From the NCBI GenBank assembly GCA_027009605.1, contig JALVCY010000087.1, positions 1-16,500 of the forward strand: 16,500 nucleotides of DNA, given 5' to 3'. Positions within the stretch are counted from its first letter, which is position 1; the number at the start of each line of letters is the position of its first letter. Origin of the DNA: Saprospiraceae bacterium (GTDB taxonomy: Bacteria > Bacteroidota > Bacteroidia > Chitinophagales > Saprospiraceae). Positions 4,790-12,126 of the stretch are shown one piece after another. The notes under the pieces are model-generated. The model did no database searches. It was given only the letters and a program-made list of their open reading frames with translations, and was not told the origin of the DNA. The position numbers and the translations under genes are program-made.

Positions 4790-7771
4790 ATGCAAAGATT
4801 TCTACTAGCCACTTTCATGCTCTTTTCCCTATTTCAGCTTTTGGCGCAAGCCGATTTGCCCATCAATGCCCATTGTCCGTCAGATCAAATGCAAAAGGAA
4901 TTGCTGCAAGATTCGGATTATGCAAAACGGAGTCAACTCATAGAACACCTTTACCGTCAGGCCTTGAAAAAAGCCAAAAATGGTACCGCTGAAGATATCC
5001 TGACCATTCCCGTCGTTATCCATGTCATGCACTACCCGGGCCAAATCGTAGGAACGGAAGAAAACATTTCCATGGATCAAATCATGACCGGCATCCAACA
5101 TCTAAACGATGCCTTTGCCAATATCGGAGATTTTTCCGGCAACGGCCACGGAATCAATGCCGGTGACCCCCGGGTCAGTGTCAATACTGAAATCCAATTT
5201 TGCCTAGCCAGCCAAGACCCGGATGGCAACCCGACCGATGGAGTCAATCGAGTAGCCACTTCACTGACTGTCTTTAACAAGGACGAGGCGACCGGTGGCA
5301 GCTGTAATGGAAAAAAAGGCGGAGACCTAAAAGATCTTTCCCGATGGGATACCGACAAATACCTTAATATATGGTTAGTCAGGGAGATTTGCAGCAATGA
5401 CGGATGTGAAGTTGCTGGATATGCCTTTTTTCCCGGTGCGCACGGACAGTGCTATGACGGGGCAGTTATTGAAGCTAGATATTTTGGGTCTTCTTCGGAT
5501 AATTCCAAAGTCGCTGTTCATGAATTGGGACACTATTTGAATTTATACCATACTTTTGAAGGAGGCTGTACCAACTCCGATTGTACAAGCGAAGGCGACC
5601 GGGTATGTGACACCCCACCGGCAAGTGGCTCTAATTACAATGCTTGTGACACGCCGGGCAACACTTGTAATACGGATGCCAATAGCGGCCCGTTTAATTC
5701 AGATATGGATGACTTAATTGCCGACTATATGGCCTATAGCTATCAATCTTGCCAAAACACCTTTACAGACGACCAAAAAACTAGAATGCGCGCATCCCTA
5801 GAAGCTGTTGGTGCACCGAGGCATCAGTTATTGACTAGTGCAGGATGTAATAATACCGGCGCTAATGTGGTCTATTTTTATGATGATGGCGTACTTATTC
5901 AGGAATCTGCCGGCACGAGTGGCCCGGAAGCAGGAGATTGTCGATTGTATGTCGATTATTCAATTCCCGTAAGATTATATGCCGCTTCCGGCTCGGCGGT
6001 AACAGCCAACATCGCCGCTTATGACAATGGTGCCACCGGTGGTGTGGACTATGTATTGTTAGATAACTCCGTCACATTCAATCCGGGAGAAACAGCCAAG
6101 AACATCACCCTAAGAATCTATAACGACAATAACCCCGAGCCTACATTCGAAGGAATTACTCTTCAGATTACGTCCAATCAAGCCTCCTTCAATAATGTTA
6201 TGGATGTCAAAATACAAAATGACGATAATTTGCCGGTGCCCGGACGTCCTGTAATCTATCAAACTGATTTTTCTACTTCCGGTAGCTGGACAATGAGCTC
6301 TTTTGGAGCTAACAACAGTGGCAATGTATGGGTCATCGGTGCCAATGGAGGTAACTGTTCGACCGGCAATAGTGCCTACATCTCCAATGATAATGGGACT
6401 ACAGCCGCTTATAACAATGCGGCCGGCCGGCCCATCATGTTCTCCCCGGCCAACGCCCAAGGCTATTCAGACCTTCAGTTGGAATTTGACTATGTCGCCG
6501 GTGGAAATCCGGATAACGGAGGTATTATTTATCGTGAACCATCAGGTTCAAATAATAGTTTTTCCACAACTGAGAACTACAATGGTGTAAGTTGTGGAAG
6601 TGCTCAACATGTTACTTACAACTTACCGTCGAGCTTAGATGATAAAGTATTTGACTTCGGATTTGAATGGAATAGTGCCGGCAACGGGGCTACTCAACCC
6701 GGTTTTATCATAGACAATGTCAAGATTACTGCTGCTGCGACACCAATTGCGACAGTGCTCAATTCGTCCGGGACTGCTTATTTGGGGCCTAATTCTACGG
6801 CTGTTTTTTATTCGGCATCCGGTGAACTGCTTGCGCAAATAAATAACTTGACCAATTGGGATTATGGCTGTACGACCGTCGAAATAGATTATGCCGGAAC
6901 GGGTGCGACCCAACTTTCAGGAGGCACCGCCTACTATACATCCAAAAACATCAAGATTACACCGACGAATAATAAAGAAGATGGAACTTACGATTTAAAA
7001 CTATTTTTTACAGAGGCCGAGATTAGTGGTTGGGAGGAAGCTTCCGGTGATACTCGTGACCATTTGGCCATCATGAAATCACCTACCAGCATGGCTTCTG
7101 CCAATAATACCAATACGGATGCTTTCGCAACTACCGCTGCGGCTTGGGATTCAGACCATAGCTACACGGCTACTATAAACACCGGTTTTTCCGGTTTTGC
7201 GGTTGGTAATTTGGCGACGCCATTACCTTTGGACTTGGTTCAATTTTCAGCGCAAGCAGCCGGGCAAGAAGTGTCCTTAACTTGGCAGACCCTTTCGGAA
7301 AAAGAGTTTAGCCACTTTGAGATTGAGCGCTCTCAGGATGGCCGGCAATTTACTAAGTTGGAGACAGTTTTGGCGAAAGGCAAGCTGACCACCACAACAT
7401 CCTATCGAAGCCTAGACAATCACCCTTTGGACGGGATTAATTATTATCGTCTGAAAATGGTTGATTTGGATGGTACCTACCATTTTTCCAAAGTAGTTAG
7501 TGTAGAGTTCATCCGCTCCGGCATTACGAATATTGTTCCTAATCCGGTGGGCACATCGGGCTTTACAGTCAATTACCAAAGCGGTCAAAATGCGGTTATC
7601 TCCCTAGAAATCGTGGATATGCTGGGGCGCACCAGATTTAAGACGCAAGAGCAAGTGCAAAAAGGTACCAACCCAATCAAAGTACCGGCAGCCTATTTGC
7701 CACAAGGCATGTATTATTTGTTATTAAAAAATGGGGAAGTTCGCCATACCCACCGGTTTTGGAAAAAATGA
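4790..7771 (+). CDS. Secreted M43 (pappalysin/cytophagalysin-type) metalloprotease with T9SS domain
   Basis: Extracellular zinc endopeptidase. Residues 1-20 are a signal peptide ending in LLAQ. The catalytic domain (about 70-350) contains HELGHYLNLYH (244-254), giving zinc ligands His244, His248, His254 and the general base Glu245. The position usually filled by Gly is Asn251. DYMAYS (312-317) is the Met-turn, Met314. Many cysteines (201, 206, 260, 265, 273, 286, 293, 321) suggest disulfides, as in ulilysin. Downstream are a Calx-beta-like repeat (about 358-485, with the phrases GVDYVLLD and ITLRIYND), a jelly-roll-like domain (about 487-650, ending IIDNVKI), a further unassigned beta domain (about 655-810), an FnIII-like segment (from LPLDLVQFSA at about 818), and a T9SS C-terminal domain starting VPNPVG (about 918) and ending HRFWKK. 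A hairpin 17 bp after the stop may end the transcript. Substrate unknown; an adhesin-processing or nutritional role is possible. Confidence 0.9.
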   Translation: MQRFLLATFMLFSLFQLLAQADLPINAHCPSDQMQKELLQDSDYAKRSQLIEHLYRQALKKAKNGTAEDILTIPVVIHVMHYPGQIVGTEENISMDQIMTGIQHLNDAFANIGDFSGNGHGINAGDPRVSVNTEIQFCLASQDPDGNPTDGVNRVATSLTVFNKDEATGGSCNGKKGGDLKDLSRWDTDKYLNIWLVREICSNDGCEVAGYAFFPGAHGQCYDGAVIEARYFGSSSDNSKVAVHELGHYLNLYHTFEGGCTNSDCTSEGDRVCDTPPASGSNYNACDTPGNTCNTDANSGPFNSDMDDLIADYMAYSYQSCQNTFTDDQKTRMRASLEAVGAPRHQLLTSAGCNNTGANVVYFYDDGVLIQESAGTSGPEAGDCRLYVDYSIPVRLYAASGSAVTANIAAYDNGATGGVDYVLLDNSVTFNPGETAKNITLRIYNDNNPEPTFEGITLQITSNQASFNNVMDVKIQNDDNLPVPGRPVIYQTDFSTSGSWTMSSFGANNSGNVWVIGANGGNCSTGNSAYISNDNGTTAAYNNAAGRPIMFSPANAQGYSDLQLEFDYVAGGNPDNGGIIYREPSGSNNSFSTTENYNGVSCGSAQHVTYNLPSSLDDKVFDFGFEWNSAGNGATQPGFIIDNVKITAAATPIATVLNSSGTAYLGPNSTAVFYSASGELLAQINNLTNWDYGCTTVEIDYAGTGATQLSGGTAYYTSKNIKITPTNNKEDGTYDLKLFFTEAEISGWEEASGDTRDHLAIMKSPTSMASANNTNTDAFATTAAAWDSDHSYTATINTGFSGFAVGNLATPLPLDLVQFSAQAAGQEVSLTWQTLSEKEFSHFEIERSQDGRQFTKLETVLAKGKLTTTTSYRSLDNHPLDGINYYRLKMVDLDGTYHFSKVVSVEFIRSGITNIVPNPVGTSGFTVNYQSGQNAVISLEIVDMLGRTRFKTQEQVQKGTNPIKVPAAYLPQGMYYLLLKNGEVRHTHRFWKK

Positions 7772-7788
7772 TTACCGATAGAACAGTA

Positions 7789-7811
7789 GGGGCGAACCTT
7801 GTGTTCGCCCC
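7789..7811 (+). terminator. GGGGCGAAC/GTTCGCCCC hairpin after the protease gene
   Basis: A perfect 9-bp inverted repeat with loop CTTGT, 17 bp past the stop codon. It has no T-tract, so it is equally a member of the dispersed GGGCGAA..TTCGCCC palindrome class found in many bacterial genomes. Terminator function is inferred from its place. Confidence 0.5.
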
Positions 7812-7847
7812 AAGGCACGCCCCAAGGCACGCCCCAAGGCACGCCCC
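7806..7847. repeat. 12-bp tandem repeat CGCCCCAAGGCA, 3.5 copies
   Basis: Three exact copies plus CGCCCC, starting within the right arm of the preceding hairpin, which suggests the array grew from that arm. It contains the 10-mer AAGGCACGCC, which also occurs in each unit of the 58-bp array at the right end of the window. The array ends exactly before an ATG (7848) that is probably not a real start. Confidence 0.85.
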
Positions 7848-7875
7848 GTGTTCCCTCCCAAAGCGGAAAAAATCG

Positions 7876-7883
7876 TATCTTTG
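7876..7883 (+). promoter_or_regulatory. Probable -7 promoter box of the pseudouridine synthase gene
   Basis: TATCTTTG, identical to the box before the protease gene. It lies downstream of the first in-frame ATG (7848), so a message from it could not include that ATG. It is 48 bp upstream of the TTG at 7932, similar to the box-to-start distances of 38-63 bp of the other plus-strand genes here with such a box. Confidence 0.55.
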
Positions 7884-7931
7884 CCGCCGAGTTATGAGAT
7901 ATTTCCTGTAGCTTGCACAAAACACGATAAA

Positions 7932-8660
7932 TTGAAAAAACGGAAGCTAGATATCATCTATGAAGATGAGGACATTATTATTCTGAATAAGCCGGCCTTA
8001 GTACTGACGGTTCCTGACCGGTACGCTGCTGAAAAGCCCAATCTCTTAGCCATGCTAAACCAAAAGTATGGCAAGGTCTTTATTGTACACCGTTTGGATA
8101 AGGAAACCAGTGGCATCATCATTTTTGCCAAAAATGCCGAAGCGCACCGGGCGCTTAGCATGGACTTTGAACACCGGAAGGTCACCAAAACCTATTTAGC
8201 ACTTGTAGAAGGACGGATGGCCGAATCCCAAGGCGAAATAGACAAACCATTAGCCCCTTCTATGACCAAGTACAATAAAATGGTCGTCAACAAACGGGGC
8301 AAAAACTCGCGCACAACGTATCAAGTTTTGGAAACGTTTAAGTATTATACTTTTGTGGAAGCCAATATCCACTCCGGCCGGTTACATCAGATCCGGGTGC
8401 ATTTTGCTTCTATAGGTTATCCGTTGGCCATAGATTTTTTGTATGGAAACCAAAGTGAATTTATGCTATCCTCCGTTAAGAAAAAGGGACTTAATCTCGG
8501 TAAATACCAAGAAGAAAAGCCCATCATGACACGGACGACACTCCATGCTTATTCTTTGACCATCCAACATCCGACAACCCAAGAGACGATGACTTTTAAA
8601 GCCGACTTGCCCAAAGATTTTAGAGCTGTGCTCAACCAATTGCGCAAGTGGAATAAATAA
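7932..8660 (+). CDS. RluA-family RNA pseudouridine synthase
   Basis: Converts specific uridines in rRNA or tRNA to pseudouridine. HRLDKETSG (81-89 counted from the in-frame ATG at 7848; catalytic Asp84, or Asp56 from the TTG) is the RluA-family active-site motif. KTYLALVEG, HSGRLHQIRVH and IGYPLAIDFLYG are the further conserved blocks. There is no S4 domain. The frame opens with an ATG at 7848, but its first 28 residues come from a tandem repeat and promoter-like sequence and look nothing like the family. The domain proper starts at LDIIYEDEDIIILNKP. I therefore place the start at TTG 7932 (242 residues); the next in-frame ATG would cut into the fold. It is followed after 23 bp by the DUF1573 gene, so the two may share a message. 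Target uridine unknown. The family is firm, the start moderately sure. Confidence 0.85.
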   Translation: MKKRKLDIIYEDEDIIILNKPALVLTVPDRYAAEKPNLLAMLNQKYGKVFIVHRLDKETSGIIIFAKNAEAHRALSMDFEHRKVTKTYLALVEGRMAESQGEIDKPLAPSMTKYNKMVVNKRGKNSRTTYQVLETFKYYTFVEANIHSGRLHQIRVHFASIGYPLAIDFLYGNQSEFMLSSVKKKGLNLGKYQEEKPIMTRTTLHAYSLTIQHPTTQETMTFKADLPKDFRAVLNQLRKWNK

Positions 8661-8683
8661 ATCAACACCAAAAACATACAACG

Positions 8684-9187
8684 ATGAAATATTCAGCCCT
8701 GATTTTCTTGGTAGTGGCTTGGGTGGCTTGCCAAAATGATGCCCAAAGCCCCAAGACTTCTAAAAAACCGGCCGTTCAAGCTCACAAAAAAGCCAATGGA
8801 GATTACTCCGAGATTATTCGTATTGAAGACAGCATTTTTGAAGATGATGTGGATACTTCTTTGATGGCGAAGATGCAATTTGAAGAGACCGTCTATGACT
8901 TTGGCGAAGTCAACGAAGGCGATATTGTGAAGCACACTTTTCGGTACAAAAATGTAGGTAAAAGACCCTTGCTACTCAAAGTAGCCCACTCAACTTGCGG
9001 GTGTACCGTACCCCATTACAATAGTGAAATACCGATTCCCCCCGGTGGGATGGACTCCATTGTGGTGGTCTTTAATACAACAAACAAAACAGAAAGACAA
9101 GAAAAACCAATTACAGTCATCGCAAATAGCCACCCAAACAAAGTTATTTTGTACCTTCGTGGTCTCGTAAAACAAAAAACTAAATAA
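8684..9187 (+). CDS. DUF1573-domain probable lipoprotein
   Basis: A 167-residue exported protein of unknown function. The N-terminus MKYSALIFLVVAWVAC is a short hydrophobic signal ending at Cys16, a probable lipidation site, although Trp at -3 is not classical. A low-complexity linker follows. The DUF1573 domain (about 64-165) starts with the typical ETVYDFGEVNEGD and includes FRYKNVGKRPL, STCGCTVP and the closing LRGLVK; it is an immunoglobulin-like beta fold. The STCGC cysteine pair is conserved in the family. It sits 23 bp after the pseudouridine synthase gene and 1 bp before yajC, so the genes are probably cotranscribed. The DUF1573-yajC pairing recurs in Bacteroidota, which hints at an envelope or export role, but no function is established. 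Confidence 0.85.
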   Translation: MKYSALIFLVVAWVACQNDAQSPKTSKKPAVQAHKKANGDYSEIIRIEDSIFEDDVDTSLMAKMQFEETVYDFGEVNEGDIVKHTFRYKNVGKRPLLLKVAHSTCGCTVPHYNSEIPIPPGGMDSIVVVFNTTNKTERQEKPITVIANSHPNKVILYLRGLVKQKTK

Positions 9188-9188
9188 A

Positions 9189-9488
9189 ATGAATGCATTA
9201 TTCATGGTTGCGATGTTCGCTGTTCTATACTTTTTTATGATCCGGCCTCAACAAATGCGCAACAAAGCACAAAAAGCTTTTGCGGAAAATCTCAAAAAGG
9301 GAGACCGGGTCGTAACCAGCAGTGGCCTCGTAGGGAAAGTGTCCAAAGTAGAAGACAACATCGTCACTCTACAGGTCGGACAAAAGGTTTTCTTGGAGTT
9401 TTTAAGAGGCACCATCTCGAAGGAGATGACAGAATTATTGCCTAAAATCGATTCCGGTGAAGTGGTAGATACCAATGTCGAAAAATAA
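9189..9488 (+). CDS. yajC: Preprotein translocase subunit YajC
   Basis: Small inner-membrane accessory of the Sec machinery that associates with SecDF. The 99-residue protein has one N-terminal membrane helix (about 3-18) followed by the signature FFMIRPQQMRNK (15-26). The cytoplasmic part contains GDRVVTSSGLVGKV (38-51), which is diagnostic for YajC. The length is normal. Its ATG lies 1 bp after the DUF1573 stop and its end overlaps the next gene by 14 bp, pointing to one operon with translational coupling. secD and secF are not in the window. Confidence 0.95.
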   Translation: MNALFMVAMFAVLYFFMIRPQQMRNKAQKAFAENLKKGDRVVTSSGLVGKVSKVEDNIVTLQVGQKVFLEFLRGTISKEMTELLPKIDSGEVVDTNVEK

Positions 9489-10419
9489 GCCTACGCACAC
9501 TTCTTTCTTCGTCCATGAAAGGGGCATCAAGTTGATTATCCTGCTCATTTCCTTTGTGTTTTGGCTGTTTGTCAAGCTCTCTAAAGAGTACCGGACATCC
9601 ACAACTTTGCGTGTCAAATGGGTCATCCCGGATAGCTTGGCGCTTCGTTCGGCCCCTCCTGATGCACTTCATGTCACTTATCAAGGTGAGGGCTGGTCGT
9701 TGCTGCGCAGTTATGCCAAAACAAGCATCGAAGTCGCTCCCAAGCATCTCAATGCGGGTAATTTCCCTTTCGGAAGACGTGAATTGCTCCCCTACTTGGA
9801 AAATCGCTTCTCCAAGGGCATTGAAATTCTTGATTTTTCTCCGGATAACTTTATCTTGGAAGTCGATCGGCGACTCCAAAAAAGACTACCCGTCAAATTG
9901 AGAGTGGAGCCCCAATTCAAACCGGGTTATACCCAAAAAGGAGAGATTTTAGTCCGACCGGATTCGGTGGATATTGCAGGCCCGGAGGAAGAAGTCCGTC
10001 AATTGTCTTTTGTGGAAACAGAATTATGGCAACCCAAAGAACTAAGTGCAACCATCTCTAACCCAACGCTTCGACTCAACGACCACAATCACTCCTTGAG
10101 CATTCGCCCCAATACGGTGCAGGCTACCATCTCTGTCGAACAACTAACGGAAAAATCCTTTTTTGTGCCCATCGCTCTACTCAATACCAAAGATTCTATC
10201 CGGTTTTTCCCGACTAAGGTGAAAATCACTTTTTCGGTGGCGCTCAGTCAATTTGATCAGGTGCAGCCTTCAGATTTTGAATTGGCGGCAGACTTTGCGG
10301 AAATCCAACCGGGTAGCAATACCAACACGCTCCCCATCCAAATCAAAAAACAAGCTTCTACTATCTCCAACCTTAGATTCAAGCCCAATTCCATCGAGTT
10401 TTTTATCGAAAAGGAATGA
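9475..10419 (+). CDS. YbbR-domain membrane-anchored protein (CdaR-like)
   Basis: 314 residues with one N-terminal membrane helix (about 18-36, GIKLIILLISFVFWLF) and a long beta-rich part outside the membrane. That part includes YbbR-type repeats, seen at RLPVKLRVEP...GYTQKGEILVRPDSVDIAGPEEEV (about 135-180) and at a less clear repeat near 220-310. In Firmicutes the YbbR protein CdaR regulates the diadenylate cyclase CdaA. Here no cdaA is adjacent, so that role is not shown. The start overlaps yajC by 14 bp (ATG at 9475), a strong sign of coupled translation. Placement after yajC is, to my knowledge, a common Bacteroidota order. Function otherwise unknown. Confidence 0.8.
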   Translation: MSKNKPTHTSFFVHERGIKLIILLISFVFWLFVKLSKEYRTSTTLRVKWVIPDSLALRSAPPDALHVTYQGEGWSLLRSYAKTSIEVAPKHLNAGNFPFGRRELLPYLENRFSKGIEILDFSPDNFILEVDRRLQKRLPVKLRVEPQFKPGYTQKGEILVRPDSVDIAGPEEEVRQLSFVETELWQPKELSATISNPTLRLNDHNHSLSIRPNTVQATISVEQLTEKSFFVPIALLNTKDSIRFFPTKVKITFSVALSQFDQVQPSDFELAADFAEIQPGSNTNTLPIQIKKQASTISNLRFKPNSIEFFIEKE

Positions 10420-10465
10420 GGCGTTGTAAAGATTTTGTAATCCTTAACCATTTACCAACCGGAAT

Positions 10466-10482
10466 CCGTTAAAACCGGAATA
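10466..10482. repeat. Dispersed motif CCGTTAAAACCGGAATA, copy 2
   Basis: Near-identical to 72-87 and preceded by a related half unit (AACCGGAAT at 10458-10466). It fills most of the 78-bp spacer before folC, where no TAnnTTTG box was found. Another short AACCGGAAT occurs at 16350-16358. Confidence 0.5.
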
Positions 10483-10497
10483 GCGAAATTAGAGCAG

Positions 10498-11778
10498 ATG
10501 AATTATCAAGAGACGATGGCCTATCTTTTCCGGCGGCTGCCCATGTTTCAAAGAGTCGGCCCGCAAGCCTTCAAAAAGGATTTGGGGAATATCTCCCAAA
10601 TGATGGAATTCCTAGGCCATCCACATCAAAAATATCCTACCATTCATATTGCCGGCACCAATGGCAAAGGCTCCGTGACACACATTTTAGCCAATATGTT
10701 GATGACTCTAGGCTTGAAAGTCGGGCTCTACACTTCGCCCCATTACCGGGACTTCCGGGAACGTATCAAAATCAATGGCCAACTCATGCCCAAGCGTGCG
10801 GTCACTTCGTTTGTGCGCAAGCATCAACAAGCCATCCAAGCCATCCAAGCCTCCTTTTTTGAAGTCAGCGTGGCGATGGCCTTTGATTATTTCGCACAGG
10901 AAGACGTGGATGTGGCGATTATAGAAACCGGATTAGGCGGGCGCTTGGATTCGACCAATATCATACGTCCTATTTTGTCGGTGATTACCAATATTAGTTT
11001 GGATCATCAGTCCATGCTGGGGGACACGCTTGCGCAAATTGCCTACGAGAAAGCGGGCATTATCAAACAGGGTGTGCCCGTTATTTTAGGAGAACGGAAT
11101 CCGGAGACTTTTCCTGTTTTTAAAAAGAAAGCTCAAGACTTGAATGCGCCACTCATCCTTGCGGAAAAAATGACCCAAATATCGGTTGAACGCAATGACA
11201 TACAGGGAATTGAAGGTTCTTTTACCTATCAAAACAGCGTGTATCATCTTGACACCGATATCTCCGGCCCGTACCAAGTACAAAATCTTCAAACCGCCAT
11301 CACCGCTTTTAAGCTACTCGGCAAAATGAAATTTATCCAAGGAAATCTACCCAAAGACGCCTTATCAAATATTCGACAACGGACACATTTTATCGGTCGA
11401 TGGACTATCCTTTCGGAAAAGCCCTTAACCATCGCAGATAGCGCCCACAATCTAGCCGGTTTGACGCTTTTGGCGCAAGCTATCCAAAAAATTCCACATC
11501 ACAAACTCTATATCGTCTTGGGTACGGTAAAGGACAAAGACCCTAGTTATTTGTTTGATATTTTGCCCAAAGAAGCCTTCTTTCATTTTGCGAAAGCGAA
11601 TATCCCACGAGGTCTGGAGGCTGCTCAATTAAAAGAAATCGCCGAACGGAACGGAATTCAGGGGCAGGCTTATTCATCTGTTCCACGGGCACTGGCGGCG
11701 GCACGTAGGAAAGCGGATGAGAATGATTTGATTGTAGTGGGCGGTAGTATTTTTGTGGTGGGTGAAGTGGTACGGTGA
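10498..11778 (+). CDS. folC: Folylpolyglutamate synthase / dihydrofolate synthase
   Basis: Mur-ligase-type ATP enzyme that adds L-glutamate to dihydropteroate and to folates; cytoplasmic. The 426-residue length is normal. The P-loop is GTNGKGSV (53-60). SPHYRDFRERIKING (80-94) is the folate-side loop. ETGLGGRLDSTN (143-154) is the metal-binding segment. ITNISLDHQ (163-171, His170) and YEKAGIIK (183-190, with a probably carbamylated Lys185) complete the active site. ADSAHN (about 312-317) marks the C-terminal glutamate ligase domain. All expected motifs are present, so it should be active. It follows ybbR by 78 bp on the same strand and may be the last gene of that transcript or have its own unseen promoter. 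A 20-copy heptamer array starts 15 bp after the stop. Confidence 0.95.
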   Translation: MNYQETMAYLFRRLPMFQRVGPQAFKKDLGNISQMMEFLGHPHQKYPTIHIAGTNGKGSVTHILANMLMTLGLKVGLYTSPHYRDFRERIKINGQLMPKRAVTSFVRKHQQAIQAIQASFFEVSVAMAFDYFAQEDVDVAIIETGLGGRLDSTNIIRPILSVITNISLDHQSMLGDTLAQIAYEKAGIIKQGVPVILGERNPETFPVFKKKAQDLNAPLILAEKMTQISVERNDIQGIEGSFTYQNSVYHLDTDISGPYQVQNLQTAITAFKLLGKMKFIQGNLPKDALSNIRQRTHFIGRWTILSEKPLTIADSAHNLAGLTLLAQAIQKIPHHKLYIVLGTVKDKDPSYLFDILPKEAFFHFAKANIPRGLEAAQLKEIAERNGIQGQAYSSVPRALAAARRKADENDLIVVGGSIFVVGEVVR

Positions 11779-11792
11779 GGTGGAATGGAGTG

Positions 11793-11932
11793 GTGAGTAG
11801 TGAGTGGTGAGTAGTGAGTGGTGAGTAGTGAGCGGTGAGTAGTGAGTAGTGAGTGGTGAGTGGTGAGTAGTGAGCGGTGAGTAGTGAGCGGTGAGTAGTG
11901 AGTAGTGAGTAGTGAGTAGTGAGTAGTGAGAG
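11793..11932. repeat. Heptamer tandem repeat GTGAGT(A/G), 20 copies
   Basis: Twenty consecutive 7-base units of the form GTGAGnn. The last two bases are TA (12 copies), TG (4), CG (3) or AG (the final one). Variation is confined to these two bases, and the order suggests duplication of blocks of several units. The array follows folC directly and has no consistent reading frame. Confidence 0.95.
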
Positions 11933-11946
11933 TTCCCAAGAAAAAA

Positions 11947-12002
11947 AATCTGCGCAAATCTGCGGGAATAAAATCAGCGGAATTCTATCCCACAAATAGA
12001 AT
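11947..12002. other. Spacer with TCTGCG direct repeat and a short hairpin
   Basis: AAATCTGCG occurs in two nearly adjacent copies (from 11946 and 11955). ATTCTAT / ATAGAAT (11982-11988 and 11996-12002) forms a 7-bp hairpin without a T-tract. The rest of the spacer to 12126 contains only the promoter box at 12056. Confidence 0.5.
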
Positions 12003-12055
12003 ACGTAAAAACCCGTAAATCGAAATCGGATAGTATCAAAGAGTGGTGTTTTTCA

Positions 12056-12063
12056 TAGCTTTG
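12056..12063 (+). promoter_or_regulatory. Probable -7 promoter box of the HYR/lectin protein gene
   Basis: TAGCTTTG matches TAnnTTTG, 63 bp upstream of the ATG at 12127, for a leader of about 58 nt. Confidence 0.5.
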
Positions 12064-12126
12064 CAGCTTGCATAACAATGAACTTTCAGTCTTCAACGCA
12101 TACTCCCTGTAAATTTAATATTAAAG

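Noticed and set aside
9475..10419. Assigning ybbR to a c-di-AMP (CdaA-CdaR) operon
   Set aside because: No diadenylate cyclase gene lies in the window; the neighbour is yajC, so only the domain name is supported.
11543..11995. Minus-strand open frame with many TTHYSLL repeats
   Set aside because: It is a by-product of the GTGAGTR heptamer array and the antisense of folC; two overlapping frames give the same kind of repeat peptide.
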